Source of the DNA: Salisediminibacterium beveridgei | GTDB taxonomy: Bacteria; Bacillota; Bacilli; Bacillales; Salisediminibacteriaceae | Reading direction: 5' to 3' | Length of the DNA: 64,000 bases | NCBI RefSeq assembly: GCF_001721685.1 | Contig: NZ_CP012502.1 | Coordinates: 868,001 to 932,000 of the forward strand | In this document: positions 1 through 9,163 of the stretch, piece by piece | How the letters are laid out: each line of letters starts with the position of its first letter | Position numbering within the stretch: position 1 is the stretch's first letter | The notes under the pieces: generated by a model | Seen by the model: the letters and a program-made list of their open reading frames with translations, nothing else | Told to the model about the DNA's origin: nothing | The model's database searches: none | Program-made: the position numbers and the translations under genes

Positions 1-755
1 GGTGTATAGGCAAAGGGACTCTGCGGCAGGCCGGCGATATAGGCCGCCTGCGGCAAACTGAGTTCACTTGCAGAGACATCGAATAGACCTCTTGCCGCTG
101 CTTCCACCCCGGCCACCTGTCGGCCGTTCGTGTTTCGGCCAAACGGTACGATATTCATGTAGGCTTCCAGAATATCCTCTTTTTCGAAATGATGCTCCAG
201 CCGCATCGCATACAGAATTTCGATGGCCTTGCGGTCGTGGGTGACTTCACTTGTGAGCAGCTGGTTTTTGATCAGCTGCTGGGTCAGGGTACTACCACCG
301 GTTTGGATTGCAGCATTGGAGAAATCCTGATACAGGGCACGGAACAATGCTTTTGGCACCACACCCTCATGTTCAAAGAAATACTCATCCTCTGTGGCGA
401 TGACGGCATTGATTAAATGATCGCTGATATCATCCAGTGAAGCTTCCCGTCTGTCCAGTGGACTCGGTAAATCCCCCAATAATACATCGTCGGCAAAATA
501 AACTTCTGAAGCTTCTTCATAGTTATAGATGCTTTGCTCCATCTCTTCAAATTCCGGTATGGGTTCATTCTGAACCAGGGAAGCAAAATAGCCTGCAGCT
601 GCACCTCCGGCAAATGCACCGAGAATCACAGTGACCGTTATGAATAACAATAAAATATTCCAGGCTACTTTGGTCGTGATTCTGATCCCTTTTATAACAA
701 CCTGCGGCTCTTTACGAGAGAAGATCCGTCGTATCGATGAGAAAAATTCATTCAT
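1..755 (-). CDS. Class A penicillin-binding protein, N-terminal part (runs off left edge)
   Basis: Only the first ~251 codons are in the window. The protein starts with a short basic cytoplasmic tail and one membrane anchor (about residues 28-60), followed by a family 51 glycosyltransferase domain, which polymerises lipid II into glycan strands outside the membrane. The family motifs are visible in order: ATEDEYFFEHEG with the catalytic Glu, GGSTLTQQLIKNQLL, RKAIEILYAMRLE, ILEAYMNIVPFG and AAYIAGLPQSP. The ATG at 755 is preceded by AGGAGG. The transpeptidase half would lie beyond base 1, so a bifunctional class A PBP is assumed from the family; a transglycosylase-only protein cannot be excluded. 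It is divergent from the tyrS leader. Confidence 0.88.
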   Translation of the reverse strand, partial: MNEFFSSIRRIFSRKEPQVVIKGIRITTKVAWNILLLFITVTVILGAFAGGAAAGYFASLVQNEPIPEFEEMEQSIYNYEEASEVYFADDVLLGDLPSPLDRREASLDDISDHLINAVIATEDEYFFEHEGVVPKALFRALYQDFSNAAIQTGGSTLTQQLIKNQLLTSEVTHDRKAIEILYAMRLEHHFEKEDILEAYMNIVPFGRNTNGRQVAGVEAAARGLFDVSASELSLPQAAYIAGLPQSPFAYT

Positions 756-879
756 TATCGTCAACCTCCTAAATTTCAATCATATTATAGCACAAACACG
801 CTCCCGGGAATAGAGATCGAAGAATGAGTATTGACACCGAATCAGAAATTGTGATATAAATTGATTTATTATCTCACAT

Positions 880-1130
880 AGTTGAAATGATCCAGGATGA
901 AGACGGAGTAGTCAAACTCTCCCTGCCAAAGAGAACCGGTGGTGCTGTGAACCGGTGCAAAGAGTAAGACGAATTACACCTTCGGAGATCGGCAGCGTAT
1001 GTCTGCCCGCCAAAACAGGCGTTATGAAATGAAGAACGGTTCCGGTATTTTTTTGTGGAACTGTATTCAAGGGTGGTACCGCGAATATTCGCCCCTTGCT
1101 TTCGATATGGAAAGCAGGGGGCGTTTTTTT
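880..1130 (+). promoter_or_regulatory. Tyrosyl T-box leader of tyrS
   Basis: The T-box core AAGGGTGGTACCGCG is at 1069-1083, and a GC-rich terminator hairpin with a T run follows at 1091-1130. Stem I contains a GGTGGTGCTGTGAACCGGT segment (about 939-957) and, near its 3' side, a TAC triplet at 975-977, which would be the tyrosine specifier codon. Uncharged tRNA-Tyr should stabilise the antiterminator and let tyrS be transcribed. The 5' limit is approximate. Confidence 0.92.
1091..1130 (+). terminator. T-box attenuator terminator
   Basis: GCCCCTTGCTTTC pairs with GAAAGCAGGGGGC and is followed by seven T. It lies directly after the antiterminator core, so it is the regulated terminator of the tyrS leader. 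Confidence 0.9.
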
Positions 1131-1224
1131 GTTCTCCTAAGCAAAGAGTATAGAGGGAGTTTTCTATACATTATTCAGACATGGATCAGGTTTCAGTGTT
1201 GATTACTCAGAAGAGGTGAAAAAG

Positions 1225-2499
1225 ATGAATTTAATTGAAGATCTGACCTACAGAGGTTTGATGCACCAAGTGACAGATGAGGAAGGCTTACAAGCCTTAC
1301 TCGAAAAGGAACAGGTCAAGCTTTACTGTGGCTTCGATCCGACGGGCGACAGCCTGCATATCGGGCATTTGCTGACAATCCTGATGCTGCGGCGCTTCCA
1401 GCTGGCAGGGCATAAGCCATTTCCGCTTGTCGGTGGGGCTACAGGACTGATTGGTGATCCGAGTGGAAAGAAGGCGGAACGCACATTGAACGAACAGGAA
1501 GTTGTTGAGGGCTTCGTCGCTAAAATTGAAGGACAGCTCCAGCGGTTTCTCGATTTTGATGGGGAGAATGCCGCAGAGATGAAAAATAATTATGACTGGC
1601 TGGGATCGATGACACTGACGGATTTCCTCCGTGATGTCGGTAAGCATTTCAGTCTGAATTACATGCTGGCAAAGGATTCAGTGGAGTCCAGGATTCAGAC
1701 TGGTATCAGTTTCACGGAATTCACTTACCAGATTCTGCAGTCGTATGATTTTCATAAACTCTATACCGAAGAGGGTGTGAAACTTCAGATTGGCGGCAGT
1801 GACCAGTGGGGAAATATTACAGCCGGGCTGGAACTGATCCGCCGTTTATCCGGGGGAGAAGAAGGCGAACGTCCCGATGCCTATGGATTTACGATTCCAC
1901 TGGTAACAAAAGCAGATGGTGAAAAATTCGGAAAGTCTGAAGGTGGAGCGATTTGGCTGGACCCGGAGAAGACGTCACCTTATGAGTTTTATCAGTTTCT
2001 CTTGAATACCGATGACAGCGATGTGATCCGCTTTTTGAAATACTTCACGTTCCTTGAACCGGATGAAATTAATGCTTTGGAAACCGAGGTGCAGGAACGC
2101 CCGCATGAACGTGTTGCCCAAAAGCGGCTGGCAGAAGAATTAACGCGCTTTGTTCATGATGATGCGGCATTGGTAAAAGCACAGAACATAACGGCTGCCT
2201 TGTTTGGCGGAGGGGACTTATACAGCCTGACGGCAGATGAAGTGTTGGAAGGATTCAAGGATGTGCCAAGCTTCACCGTAGAACAAGAAGCAAATGGCCT
2301 CATCGATGTACTTGTGAATGCTGGTGTTGCGTCGTCCAAGCGTCAGGCAAGGGAAGACATCAACAACGGGGCCATCTATTTGAACGGTGAGCGTTGTCAG
2401 GAGATGGAGAAGGAACTGACGGAAGAAGATATGATCGACGGCGCCTTTACGATTTTGCGCCGGGGTAAGAAGAAATTCTTCTTGATCCGCTACAAGTGA
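1225..2499 (+). CDS. tyrS: Tyrosine--tRNA ligase
   Basis: Charges tRNA-Tyr with tyrosine using ATP in the cytoplasm. The 424 residues show the class I features: the HIGH-type sequence HIGH in GDSLHIGHLLTILML, the KFGKS signature loop in ADGEKFGKSEGG, and the tyrosine-pocket segment QIGGSDQWGNITAG. A C-terminal S4-type RNA-binding domain is present (SSKRQAREDINNGAIYLNG). The ATG at 1225 is used because GAGGTG lies 7 bases upstream; a GTG at 1216 sits inside that ribosome site. It is controlled by the T-box in front of it and ends at a strong hairpin. Confidence 0.97.
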   Translation: MNLIEDLTYRGLMHQVTDEEGLQALLEKEQVKLYCGFDPTGDSLHIGHLLTILMLRRFQLAGHKPFPLVGGATGLIGDPSGKKAERTLNEQEVVEGFVAKIEGQLQRFLDFDGENAAEMKNNYDWLGSMTLTDFLRDVGKHFSLNYMLAKDSVESRIQTGISFTEFTYQILQSYDFHKLYTEEGVKLQIGGSDQWGNITAGLELIRRLSGGEEGERPDAYGFTIPLVTKADGEKFGKSEGGAIWLDPEKTSPYEFYQFLLNTDDSDVIRFLKYFTFLEPDEINALETEVQERPHERVAQKRLAEELTRFVHDDAALVKAQNITAALFGGGDLYSLTADEVLEGFKDVPSFTVEQEANGLIDVLVNAGVASSKRQAREDINNGAIYLNGERCQEMEKELTEEDMIDGAFTILRRGKKKFFLIRYK

Positions 2500-2509
2500 C
2501 GAAACGGCA

Positions 2510-2543
2510 AAACCCTGCAGACCTGATAGATCTGCAGGGTTTC
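2510..2543 (+). terminator. Terminator after tyrS
   Basis: AAACCCTGCAGA and TCTGCAGGGTTT form a perfect 12-bp stem with a short loop. The symmetrical A/T flanks would also let it serve the convergent aldo/keto reductase gene. Confidence 0.85.
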
Positions 2544-2549
2544 GTCATG

Positions 2550-3386
2550 CTATGCGAGTTTTTCCATGAATTCATCGGGATCCGGGCCGAAATGAAGACC
2601 TTCTTCGAGTTCAGCCAGTTGACCGAGGTCAACGGGATCAAGGTGAAAATCAAAGACGTCGGCATTCTCAATCATTCGTGCCTTATCAGCTGACTTGGGA
2701 ATGGTGACAATGCCCTGATCGAGGTCCCAGCGGATTAGTATCTGGGCAGGTGATTTGTCATGTTTTCGCGCGATGTCAAGAAGAACCGGATCATCAAGTT
2801 TTTTGCCTTGTGTCAAGGGACTCCAGGCTTCAAGCTGAATGCCGTGTTCGAGGCAGTAGGTGTGCAGTTCTTTTTGCTGAAGCCAAGGGTGACACTCCAC
2901 CTGATTGACGGCAGGCGTGATTCGCGCATCGGCCATGAGATCCTTCAAATTTCCGATGGTGAAATTACTGACACCAATCGCTCTGACTTTTCCTTCATCA
3001 TAGAGATCCTCCAATGCGCGCCACGTCTCTTTGAATTTCCCTGGAACAGGCCAATGGATCAAATACAGATCGAGGTAATCCGTCTGCAGTTTGTTCAGAC
3101 TGTCATGAAATGAACGAATGGTCTGATCATACCCTTGGCTGTCATTCCAGACTTTGGATGTCAAAAACAGATCTTCGCGGGGAATCGGTGAAGCTTTGAT
3201 TCCCTCACCAATGCCCGCTTCATTTTGGTAAAATGATGCGGTGTCAATGCTCCTGTAACCTGCTTCCAGGGCAGTCGTGATGATGTCTTTGATATCACCG
3301 CTTTCTTGTGAGCGGAACACACCGAGTCCTAACCAGGGCATTTCCACACCATTGTTCAGCCTGATGGTTGAGCTTAAATCTTTCAC
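2550..3386 (-). CDS. Aldo/keto reductase
   Basis: NAD(P)H-dependent reductase of carbonyl compounds with a TIM-barrel fold, 278 residues, normal for the family. The catalytic tetrad is visible: Asp and Tyr in SIDTASFYQNE, Lys in FLTSKVWN and His in LYLIHWP. The cofactor segment IPKSADKARMIEN is also present. It most resembles the Bacillus YvgN/YtbE glyoxal-reductase group, but the substrate cannot be read from sequence. The start is a GTG at 3386 with AAGGAG 11 bases upstream; no better in-frame start exists before the conserved GVEMPWLGLG. It is monocistronic and convergent with tyrS. Confidence 0.92.
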   Translation of the reverse strand: MKDLSSTIRLNNGVEMPWLGLGVFRSQESGDIKDIITTALEAGYRSIDTASFYQNEAGIGEGIKASPIPREDLFLTSKVWNDSQGYDQTIRSFHDSLNKLQTDYLDLYLIHWPVPGKFKETWRALEDLYDEGKVRAIGVSNFTIGNLKDLMADARITPAVNQVECHPWLQQKELHTYCLEHGIQLEAWSPLTQGKKLDDPVLLDIARKHDKSPAQILIRWDLDQGIVTIPKSADKARMIENADVFDFHLDPVDLGQLAELEEGLHFGPDPDEFMEKLA

Positions 3387-3462
3387 AACGTTTCACGCTC
3401 CTTAGTTGTTTTATATATCCACACAATCTACACCCCTTTTGACAAACTTCGACACTCTCTAA

Positions 3463-3508
3463 TGAAAAGTGATCAGCCGGCCCCTGAAATGTCAGAGTCC
3501 GGCTGATC
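3463..3508 (-). terminator. Terminator of the ABC exporter operon
   Basis: GATCAGCCGG and CCGGCTGATC pair around an 18-base loop just past the permease stop; on the minus strand ACTTTTC follows. The T run is weak. Confidence 0.6.
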
Positions 3509-3515
3509 GTTTGCA

Positions 3516-5117
3516 TTAAGTTCTGATATCCCGCTTTCTAAAGCCAATCAGCCCAGCCGCCATCAGTGAAGCTGCGATTAATGAAGCGATGATCAGAGGC
3601 ATGGCGGTGATGTCTTCGATCGGTGCCTGTGGGATATGACCGAATGGGGACAGCTGATTGGTCCATTCGGGAAAGTCGAGAAGCGTCCCAAGGTACAGGA
3701 CAAAGAAGGAGTAGAACAGATAGGCCCAGACGAATGAGGTCCACTTCGGAAACACACCTGTCAAAAAAGCGGCCAGACCGACCATAACAAGCGTTGCCGG
3801 AAGATAGGCCATGAAGGCTTCGGTTAAGGTACCCAAGGCGATCCCTTCGTCCATGGAGAGATCCGCAGCGATCCAAAAACCGAACATGGCCGTATAAAGC
3901 ATGATTGCAGCATTCATACAAGCGAGCAGAAGGTGACTGCCCATCAGTGAGAATCGTGATACCGAGCGGGCCAGTAACTGTTCGATCCGGTCCTTCTTCT
4001 CCTCGCTGCGCAGTTTGTTCATCGCCATCACAGGCGGGATCGTTGCCATGATGGACATGATGACAATGAGCAGGGGAATAAACTGTTCGATCATGGAATA
4101 CCCTTCTTCACTGAAGAGCATCTGCTGATACAGTTCATTGCCTTCAAAAAAGGAATCCATGTCCCCCATGACAGACCCGTAAGAGATACCGAGAACGAAC
4201 ATCGCCAAAAGCCAGTAGAGAAACCCGGCCCGCTGCAGTCGCCATGAAAGACCCAGAGAACTGGTAAGCAGAAAAGACGCATGCCTGCGGCCGCTTCTTG
4301 CAGGGAGGAAACCTCTCTCCATATCGCGAATCGATAAAAGCAGGTTGGCAACAATAAATAAAATGACAGAGACACCGATCATCAAAAGAACCGGCCACCA
4401 GTGATTCCCTGAAAAAGCCTCGGTTTTCGTGGCCCAGTCGAGGGGGGAGAGAATGGACAGTGCCTCGTTACTGATGTCTGTGATGCCCCGGAACAAGTAG
4501 CCGCCTAACAGGAGGGCAATGGCCAGACCGATGGTGCCCCGGGACGTTTCAGCCAATTGGGCAGAAACAGCTGTGACGCCTGCGAAAACGAGAGCTGTGC
4601 CTCCAAGTGAAGCCCCGTACAATAAGGACCCTTCCAAAGTGATCGTATCAATACCGAGGGCATAAAGCCCGAAACCCGTGACAAGTGCCAAAGCGATACT
4701 CGTCAATGTGATCACCAACAGCGCGGCATTCAGATAACTTAAGCGCCCGGTGGGCAGGGAGCGGATCAGTTCAATCCGTCCATCTTCTTCATCCCCACGG
4801 GTATGACGGGCTAATAGCAGGATACTCATCAACCCGGCGACGACGGCAGTCATTAACAGCATCTGATGCGTTGTCATGGCACCCACTGTATAATTCTCCA
4901 GGTCGCCGTGGCCGACCATCGCGATCATGGCCGGGTTCTCCATCGTCTGTGCCATGGCATCGCGTTCCGCCTGGCTTTCGTAGAGACCTTGGAAAGCGAC
5001 AGGGACAATCAAGGTGAAGAATGTGAAGGCAATCAGCCAGACCGGGATTTTAAACCGGTCAAGCCGGGCAATAAACCGGGTCAGCCGCCAGGTTTTGGCA
5101 AAGCGGTGATCGCGCAT
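3516..5117 (-). CDS. ABC-2 type exporter, large permease subunit
   Basis: Integral membrane protein of 533 residues with about twelve hydrophobic segments arranged as two similar halves, each starting with a basic amphipathic stretch (near residues 1-40 and 290-310). This layout matches the COG3559-type permeases annotated as exporters of polyketide-like antibiotics. It would form the channel for the ATPase encoded just upstream; the ATPase stop and this ATG overlap at 5117. The TetR repressor gene heads the same operon, which suggests a drug-inducible efflux pump. The substrate is unknown. Confidence 0.85.
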   Translation of the reverse strand: MRDHRFAKTWRLTRFIARLDRFKIPVWLIAFTFFTLIVPVAFQGLYESQAERDAMAQTMENPAMIAMVGHGDLENYTVGAMTTHQMLLMTAVVAGLMSILLLARHTRGDEEDGRIELIRSLPTGRLSYLNAALLVITLTSIALALVTGFGLYALGIDTITLEGSLLYGASLGGTALVFAGVTAVSAQLAETSRGTIGLAIALLLGGYLFRGITDISNEALSILSPLDWATKTEAFSGNHWWPVLLMIGVSVILFIVANLLLSIRDMERGFLPARSGRRHASFLLTSSLGLSWRLQRAGFLYWLLAMFVLGISYGSVMGDMDSFFEGNELYQQMLFSEEGYSMIEQFIPLLIVIMSIMATIPPVMAMNKLRSEEKKDRIEQLLARSVSRFSLMGSHLLLACMNAAIMLYTAMFGFWIAADLSMDEGIALGTLTEAFMAYLPATLVMVGLAAFLTGVFPKWTSFVWAYLFYSFFVLYLGTLLDFPEWTNQLSPFGHIPQAPIEDITAMPLIIASLIAASLMAAGLIGFRKRDIRT

Positions 5118-6013
5118 CAGCCTTCACCCCCGGACCCCTCATAGTGACGCATGAAGACATCTTCGAGTTTAGGGGGCATACTTTCGAGCTTCACGATCCC
5201 GAATGGGGTGATATGCCGCATGACGGCATCAATCTTCTCTGTATCCGCTTGAAAGACATAGCCCGCTTTCTGTTTATCCGGGTTGTGGACCCCCTCAAGC
5301 GTCTCCAATCCAAAGAGGGGATCTTTCGTTTCGATGTAAAACTGTGTTCGCGTTAAGTGCCGCATATCTTCCAGTGTACCCGATTCAATGATGCTGCCAT
5401 CACGGATGATCGCGATGGTGTCGCATAACCGTTCCACTTCCGAGAGAATATGGCTCGATAACAGTACGCTGCTGCCTTTTTCTTTCGCTTCCATAATGCA
5501 GTCGTGGAAGACCTTTTCCATTAACGGATCCAGTCCGGATGTGGGTTCATCGAGAATGTAGAGATCCGCTTCCACGGAGAAAGCCGCGACGAGTGCCACC
5601 TTTTGCCGGTTACCCTTGGAATAGGTCCGGCATTTTTTTGATGGATCGAGCTTGAACCGTTCAATCAGTTCATCCCGCCGCCCGTTTTTCTGACCGCCCC
5701 TCAGTTCGATGAAGAGGTCGATGACTTCACCACCGGTCATATTCGGCCACAGGTTCACATCTCCGGGCACATAGGCAACGCGTTTATGGATCTCCACGGC
5801 ATCAGACCAGACATCCTTGCCAAAGATGGTTGCCTGTCCTGAATCAGCTTTTAAAATCCCGAGTAATACCCGGATAGCGGTCGATTTCCCGGCACCGTTC
5901 GGACCGATAAATCCGAGGATTTCCCCGCGGTTCACTTCCAGATGAATGCGATCCAGTGCCTGTACATCGCCAAATGCTTTACTGAGATCATTAACGGTAA
6001 TGAGATTCATCAT
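5117..6013 (-). CDS. ABC exporter ATP-binding subunit
   Basis: ATPase of 298 residues that powers the adjacent permease. Visible motifs are Walker A GPNGAGKST (about residue 37), the Q-loop, a signature loop that reads YSKGNRQKVAL rather than canonical LSGGQ, Walker B LYILDEPTSGLDP and the switch His in LLSSHILSEVERLCD. The long C-terminal extension is typical of ABC-2 (CcmA/DrrA-like) ATPases. It starts 3 bases after the TetR stop, with AGGAGTG overlapping that gene's end, so translation is probably coupled. Confidence 0.95.
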   Translation of the reverse strand: MMNLITVNDLSKAFGDVQALDRIHLEVNRGEILGFIGPNGAGKSTAIRVLLGILKADSGQATIFGKDVWSDAVEIHKRVAYVPGDVNLWPNMTGGEVIDLFIELRGGQKNGRRDELIERFKLDPSKKCRTYSKGNRQKVALVAAFSVEADLYILDEPTSGLDPLMEKVFHDCIMEAKEKGSSVLLSSHILSEVERLCDTIAIIRDGSIIESGTLEDMRHLTRTQFYIETKDPLFGLETLEGVHNPDKQKAGYVFQADTEKIDAVMRHITPFGIVKLESMPPKLEDVFMRHYEGSGGEG

Positions 6014-6016
6014 CTT

Positions 6017-6643
6017 TCACTCCTCATCGGTTTTGTGATAGAAACTGGTTTTCAAGATTTGTGCATAAGCTTCCCAATCGGCCATCAGTTCGGGTCCGAC
6101 ATTTTCAAATGTTTTCATTCTGCTGCGGTTTTTCTCGGCAAAGCCCATCATTGTCCAGTTGAGGATTTCCACGGCCCGGTTCACATCGATTTCAGGTCTG
6201 AATAACGACCAGTCAATATTGATGTACAGCTTCTCGAAGCCTTCTTTTTGGATCTGTTCAATTTTTTTATGACCTTCATCTTTTACTTCAGCTGATGTTT
6301 CCGTGAAAACGGAAGTGAGAAAATCAAAGCTTTCAGGGTAGTTTTTTTGAATATCGAGTTTGGCAAAACTGATCTGGGTTAAACGTTTAAACAGATCTGT
6401 CTCTTCATAATCAATGGCATCAAAAACCCGCTTGACGTCTTTTCTTGTATGTTCAATCAAAAAGAAATACAGGTCTTTTTTGTTCTGGAAATAATAAAAC
6501 AAGGATCCTTTTGAAATACCGGCGTGTCTGACGATATTGTTGGTGGATGCTTTCACAAATCCATTGTCGACAAACTCCTTCATGGCAGCATTGATAATGC
6601 GTTCTTGCTTTGTGTAAGCCAGATTGTAAAAAGCATCATTCAT
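6017..6643 (-). CDS. TetR-family repressor of the exporter operon
   Basis: A 208-residue regulator with the N-terminal TetR helix-turn-helix (about residues 8-55): ERIINAAMKEF, followed by STNNIVRHAGISKGSLFYYF. The C-terminal ligand domain is variable and gives no hint of the inducer. The start at 6643 is chosen because GAGGTGG stands before it. A longer reading frame that begins with an ATG at 6700 would run through the two operator palindromes and lacks a ribosome site. The gene heads the operon TetR-ATPase-permease, and the operators just upstream predict autorepression and repression of the pump. Confidence 0.92.
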   Translation of the reverse strand: MNDAFYNLAYTKQERIINAAMKEFVDNGFVKASTNNIVRHAGISKGSLFYYFQNKKDLYFFLIEHTRKDVKRVFDAIDYEETDLFKRLTQISFAKLDIQKNYPESFDFLTSVFTETSAEVKDEGHKKIEQIQKEGFEKLYINIDWSLFRPEIDVNRAVEILNWTMMGFAEKNRSRMKTFENVGPELMADWEAYAQILKTSFYHKTDEE

Positions 6644-6666
6644 ACATTCCACCTCGGTCCATTCAA

Positions 6667-6718
6667 ATTGACCAACCTGGTCAATTTCATTATATTCCAA
6701 ATGACCGGGTTGGTCAAT
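6667..6718 (-). promoter_or_regulatory. Tandem TetR-type operators
   Basis: Two palindromes of the same design lie side by side upstream of the repressor gene: TTGACCAacctGGTCAA (6668-6684) and TGACCgggttGGTCA (6702-6716). They share the GACC-N5-6-GGTC core and span the expected promoter of the exporter operon, so they are the likely autoregulatory sites. Confidence 0.8.
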
Positions 6719-6731
6719 AACGGAAATAACG

Positions 6732-6762
6732 AAAAAAAGAACCAGGCAAATGCCTGATTCCT
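6732..6762 (-). terminator. Terminator of the beta-propeller gene
   Basis: On the minus strand AATCAGGCA and TGCCTGGTT form a hairpin that ends in TTCTTTTTTT, just after the propeller gene stop. Confidence 0.85.
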
Positions 6763-6777
6763 GAATGATTTTAAGGG

Positions 6778-7689
6778 TTATTTCAAGTATGCGATCCCGT
6801 CCGGATGAATACCGACGTCAATGCGCTCTGTTTCTTTCAATGTGTTCATATCAATGAGGGAAATGTCATTGGTTTTATTGTTTGCCACATAGGCATAGCC
6901 CCCATCAGGGGAGAAGACAATGCCGCCTGCCCAAAGTCCGACAGGAATCCGCTTAATCTCCCATGGCCTGACGGTCTCGTTGATCCGTTGTTCCGTCAGG
7001 ATGACAGAAACATCGTTGGATTCACGGTTGGCAGTCAGTGCATACTTGCCATCCGGACTGAACACAAGCCGGACAGGCACATGACCAATGCGTCGCTTGA
7101 AGAGGATCTCATGGGTGTTGATATCAATAACATACAACGTGTCGTCATCCTGGTTGGCGACGTAGAGATGATGACCGCGCGGGTGCACCCCGATGCCTTC
7201 AGGTCCTTTCCCTGTAGGGATTACGGCAGTGAATTCTTTCGTTGCCGTGTCAAATACGCTGATATTTTGGCTGCCGATGTTCGGAACATACACCTTCTCT
7301 TGATCAGGATCGAAGCTGATCATGTGGGAGTAAGTCTGATGCGTTGGAATGACATCTTCGACCGTGTCCGATTCAACATCGATGATGTACAGCAGTGCAC
7401 TGAAAGTGGAAGCGAGATACAGCTTCCTGCCGTCCCTGGTGACATCAAGACCGTGTGGGAAATCAAACTGTTCATGGGTGATGTGACCTGTGATTTCAAG
7501 GGTTTGATTGTCGAAAATGTCGATCGTATTGCCGAGAGAACAGGCGATGTACGTTTTTTTGCCGTCAGGGGTGATCACTAATTCGTGGGGGTTGTGAGAT
7601 GTTGGAACGGTTTTGATGACTTGTTTCGTGTCCAGGTCCACCACCGATAAGGTGTCTTCATCTTTATTCAGTACCAGTAAATGACTCAT
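6778..7689 (-). CDS. YncE/YVTN-family beta-propeller protein
   Basis: A 303-residue protein made of about seven repeats of roughly 40 residues, each with a DVxT/IDxxT element and a G(I)xxxPDGxxxY(V/I)AN element, for example GIVFSPDGGYAYVANNKTND near the C-terminus. This is the cytochrome cd1-like / YVTN propeller fold. No signal peptide is visible, so it appears cytoplasmic. Proteins of this kind bind surfaces or ligands; no enzymatic residues can be pointed to and the role is unknown. It has a good GGAGG site and its own terminator. The next gene upstream is a 107-residue protein on the same strand. Confidence 0.88.
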   Translation of the reverse strand: MSHLLVLNKDEDTLSVVDLDTKQVIKTVPTSHNPHELVITPDGKKTYIACSLGNTIDIFDNQTLEITGHITHEQFDFPHGLDVTRDGRKLYLASTFSALLYIIDVESDTVEDVIPTHQTYSHMISFDPDQEKVYVPNIGSQNISVFDTATKEFTAVIPTGKGPEGIGVHPRGHHLYVANQDDDTLYVIDINTHEILFKRRIGHVPVRLVFSPDGKYALTANRESNDVSVILTEQRINETVRPWEIKRIPVGLWAGGIVFSPDGGYAYVANNKTNDISLIDMNTLKETERIDVGIHPDGIAYLK

Positions 7690-7771
7690 GAGTTGCCTCC
7701 TTCAAAAATGATGTATTCACATGAACAGGATACCCCGAACCGGCGGTATCCTGCAAAAAACATGAAGCATG

Positions 7772-8095
7772 TCAGATTTCCCGGCCTTTTCGCTGCTCGT
7801 AATCCAGCGTCACCGCACCGCCGCCTTCTTCGAGGAAGTGAAGTTCGTCGATCCAGCGTGACAGATTTAATTTATGGTGCGTTACCAGTTCGTCCGGCGT
7901 CTTTGTATCCTTTAAGTTATCCAGAAATGAATGGATTTCCTGAATGGTCCCGTCAAAATTCTCGTTCAGCGGTTCTTCCCGAAGCACTTTGATAATCCCT
8001 TCGATCTGATTGATCTGATTGTCGGTTACGCGTTCATTTTCTTTTACAATGACCAGGATTTTCTGCAACTGGTCTAGTATTTGAAAACTGCTCAT
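7772..8095 (-). CDS. Hypothetical 107-residue cytoplasmic protein
   Basis: Not recognised. The protein is acidic, helical and without membrane segments; residues 1-75 show heptad-like spacing of Leu/Ile (ILDQLQKILVIVKENERV), consistent with a small helical bundle. The start at 8095 follows AGGAGGGATCCAC. A longer frame to 8194 has no ribosome site. It lies between the propeller gene and the ACR3-like carrier on the same strand, with about 80-130-base gaps, so co-transcription is possible. Confidence 0.7.
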   Translation of the reverse strand: MSSFQILDQLQKILVIVKENERVTDNQINQIEGIIKVLREEPLNENFDGTIQEIHSFLDNLKDTKTPDELVTHHKLNLSRWIDELHFLEEGGGAVTLDYEQRKGREI

Positions 8096-8224
8096 GTGGA
8101 TCCCTCCTGTTTTCATCGTGCTGAATGATTGTCCACGTGTAGTTTCTGTTCCCGAACGACACAGATTTACACGTGGATTTGGTGGAATCAACATGTAAAA
8201 ATGTAAAAATCAGAAGTGTCCCGA

Positions 8225-9163
8225 TCAATGTGATTGGCGCTGGAGCAGTTTGGAAATGAAACTCAATACCGGTAATTCAATGAGGGGACCGATGATTAAC
8301 GCCAACGCCACCATCGGTTCATGGTCAAACGCCGTCAAGGCAATAGCCAGAGCGACGGGTGAATTTCGTGCAAGGGTCGTGAGTGTCAGACTGCGCTGGT
8401 CCGCAAGGGGCATCTGAAGCACTTTACCGGTTCGCTGGGATATGTGGTAATTGATGAGAAAAAACAGCCCGATCGGAAGCAGCAGCCAACTGAGGAAATG
8501 GATGTTGTCCAATAGTATCTGACCTTGATGGGTGAACATCGCCAGGATAGCAAGTGCCAGAAACAGCACTGGCAACTGAACGGCTATGTCTGTGACCCGA
8601 CGAATTTTTGCGTTTAAATCCCGCCCGTACCGAAACAAGATTGCCAATAGAAACGGGATGACAAGGACAAGCAGAATACTCCAAAGAAGTTCGGATGGGT
8701 CCATCAACCCGGAGGTCCCGACAAATAGCAGCAAGTAGACCGGGAGGAGAACGAGTTGCAGGATCAGGTTCACCGGTAAAATCGCAGTGGAGAGAGGCAG
8801 ATTCCCTTTCGATACATTGGTGAATGCCAGATACCAGTCTGTGCAAGGGGTCACCATCAGCATGATAAAACCGATAAATAACGCCGGATGCTCTGCCAGG
8901 AAAATCGAAGCAAGAGACCAGGCCAGAATGGGTGTCCAGATAAAGTTGATGACAACTGACGTGAGGCTGAAGCGTTTATTTTGAAAGGCTTTTCGGATAT
9001 CACTGACAGGTACTTGTATGAAGATCAGCGTGAGCATCACCATTAAGAGAGGTGTGATGAAATAGCCTGCCCCATCTGCAACAGGGGAGAATTGTCCCAA
9101 AGCGAGACCGATGAGCACACAGGCCATGATGATGACGGTATAGTATTTTTCCAGTACATGCAT
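8225..9163 (-). CDS. ACR3 / bile acid:sodium symporter superfamily carrier
   Basis: A 312-residue membrane protein with about ten hydrophobic segments. Two features recall ACR3 arsenite carriers: a Cys in the unwound-helix motif VTPCTDWYLAFT (about residue 107) and an Asn-Ser-Pro/Glu pair, ARNSPVALAIAL and IGPLIELPVL. ACR3 proteins export arsenite using proton antiport. No arsR, arsC or arsA gene is adjacent, and the family also includes carriers of organic anions, so arsenite is only the most likely substrate. The start is the ATG at 9163 after GGAAAC. It is monocistronic or the head of a loose run with the downstream 107-residue gene. Confidence 0.8.
   Translation of the reverse strand: MHVLEKYYTVIIMACVLIGLALGQFSPVADGAGYFITPLLMVMLTLIFIQVPVSDIRKAFQNKRFSLTSVVINFIWTPILAWSLASIFLAEHPALFIGFIMLMVTPCTDWYLAFTNVSKGNLPLSTAILPVNLILQLVLLPVYLLLFVGTSGLMDPSELLWSILLVLVIPFLLAILFRYGRDLNAKIRRVTDIAVQLPVLFLALAILAMFTHQGQILLDNIHFLSWLLLPIGLFFLINYHISQRTGKVLQMPLADQRSLTLTTLARNSPVALAIALTAFDHEPMVALALIIGPLIELPVLSFISKLLQRQSH

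Noticed and set aside
6805..7581. 258-codon frame on the plus strand opposite the beta-propeller gene
   Set aside because: The minus-strand propeller repeats are clear; this frame is their complement and has no recognisable domain.
7727..7753. Hairpin GGATACC...GGTATCC as a terminator of the 107-residue gene
   Set aside because: It forms a stem, but the T run is on the wrong side for the minus strand and A follows on the plus strand; it is not supported as a terminator.
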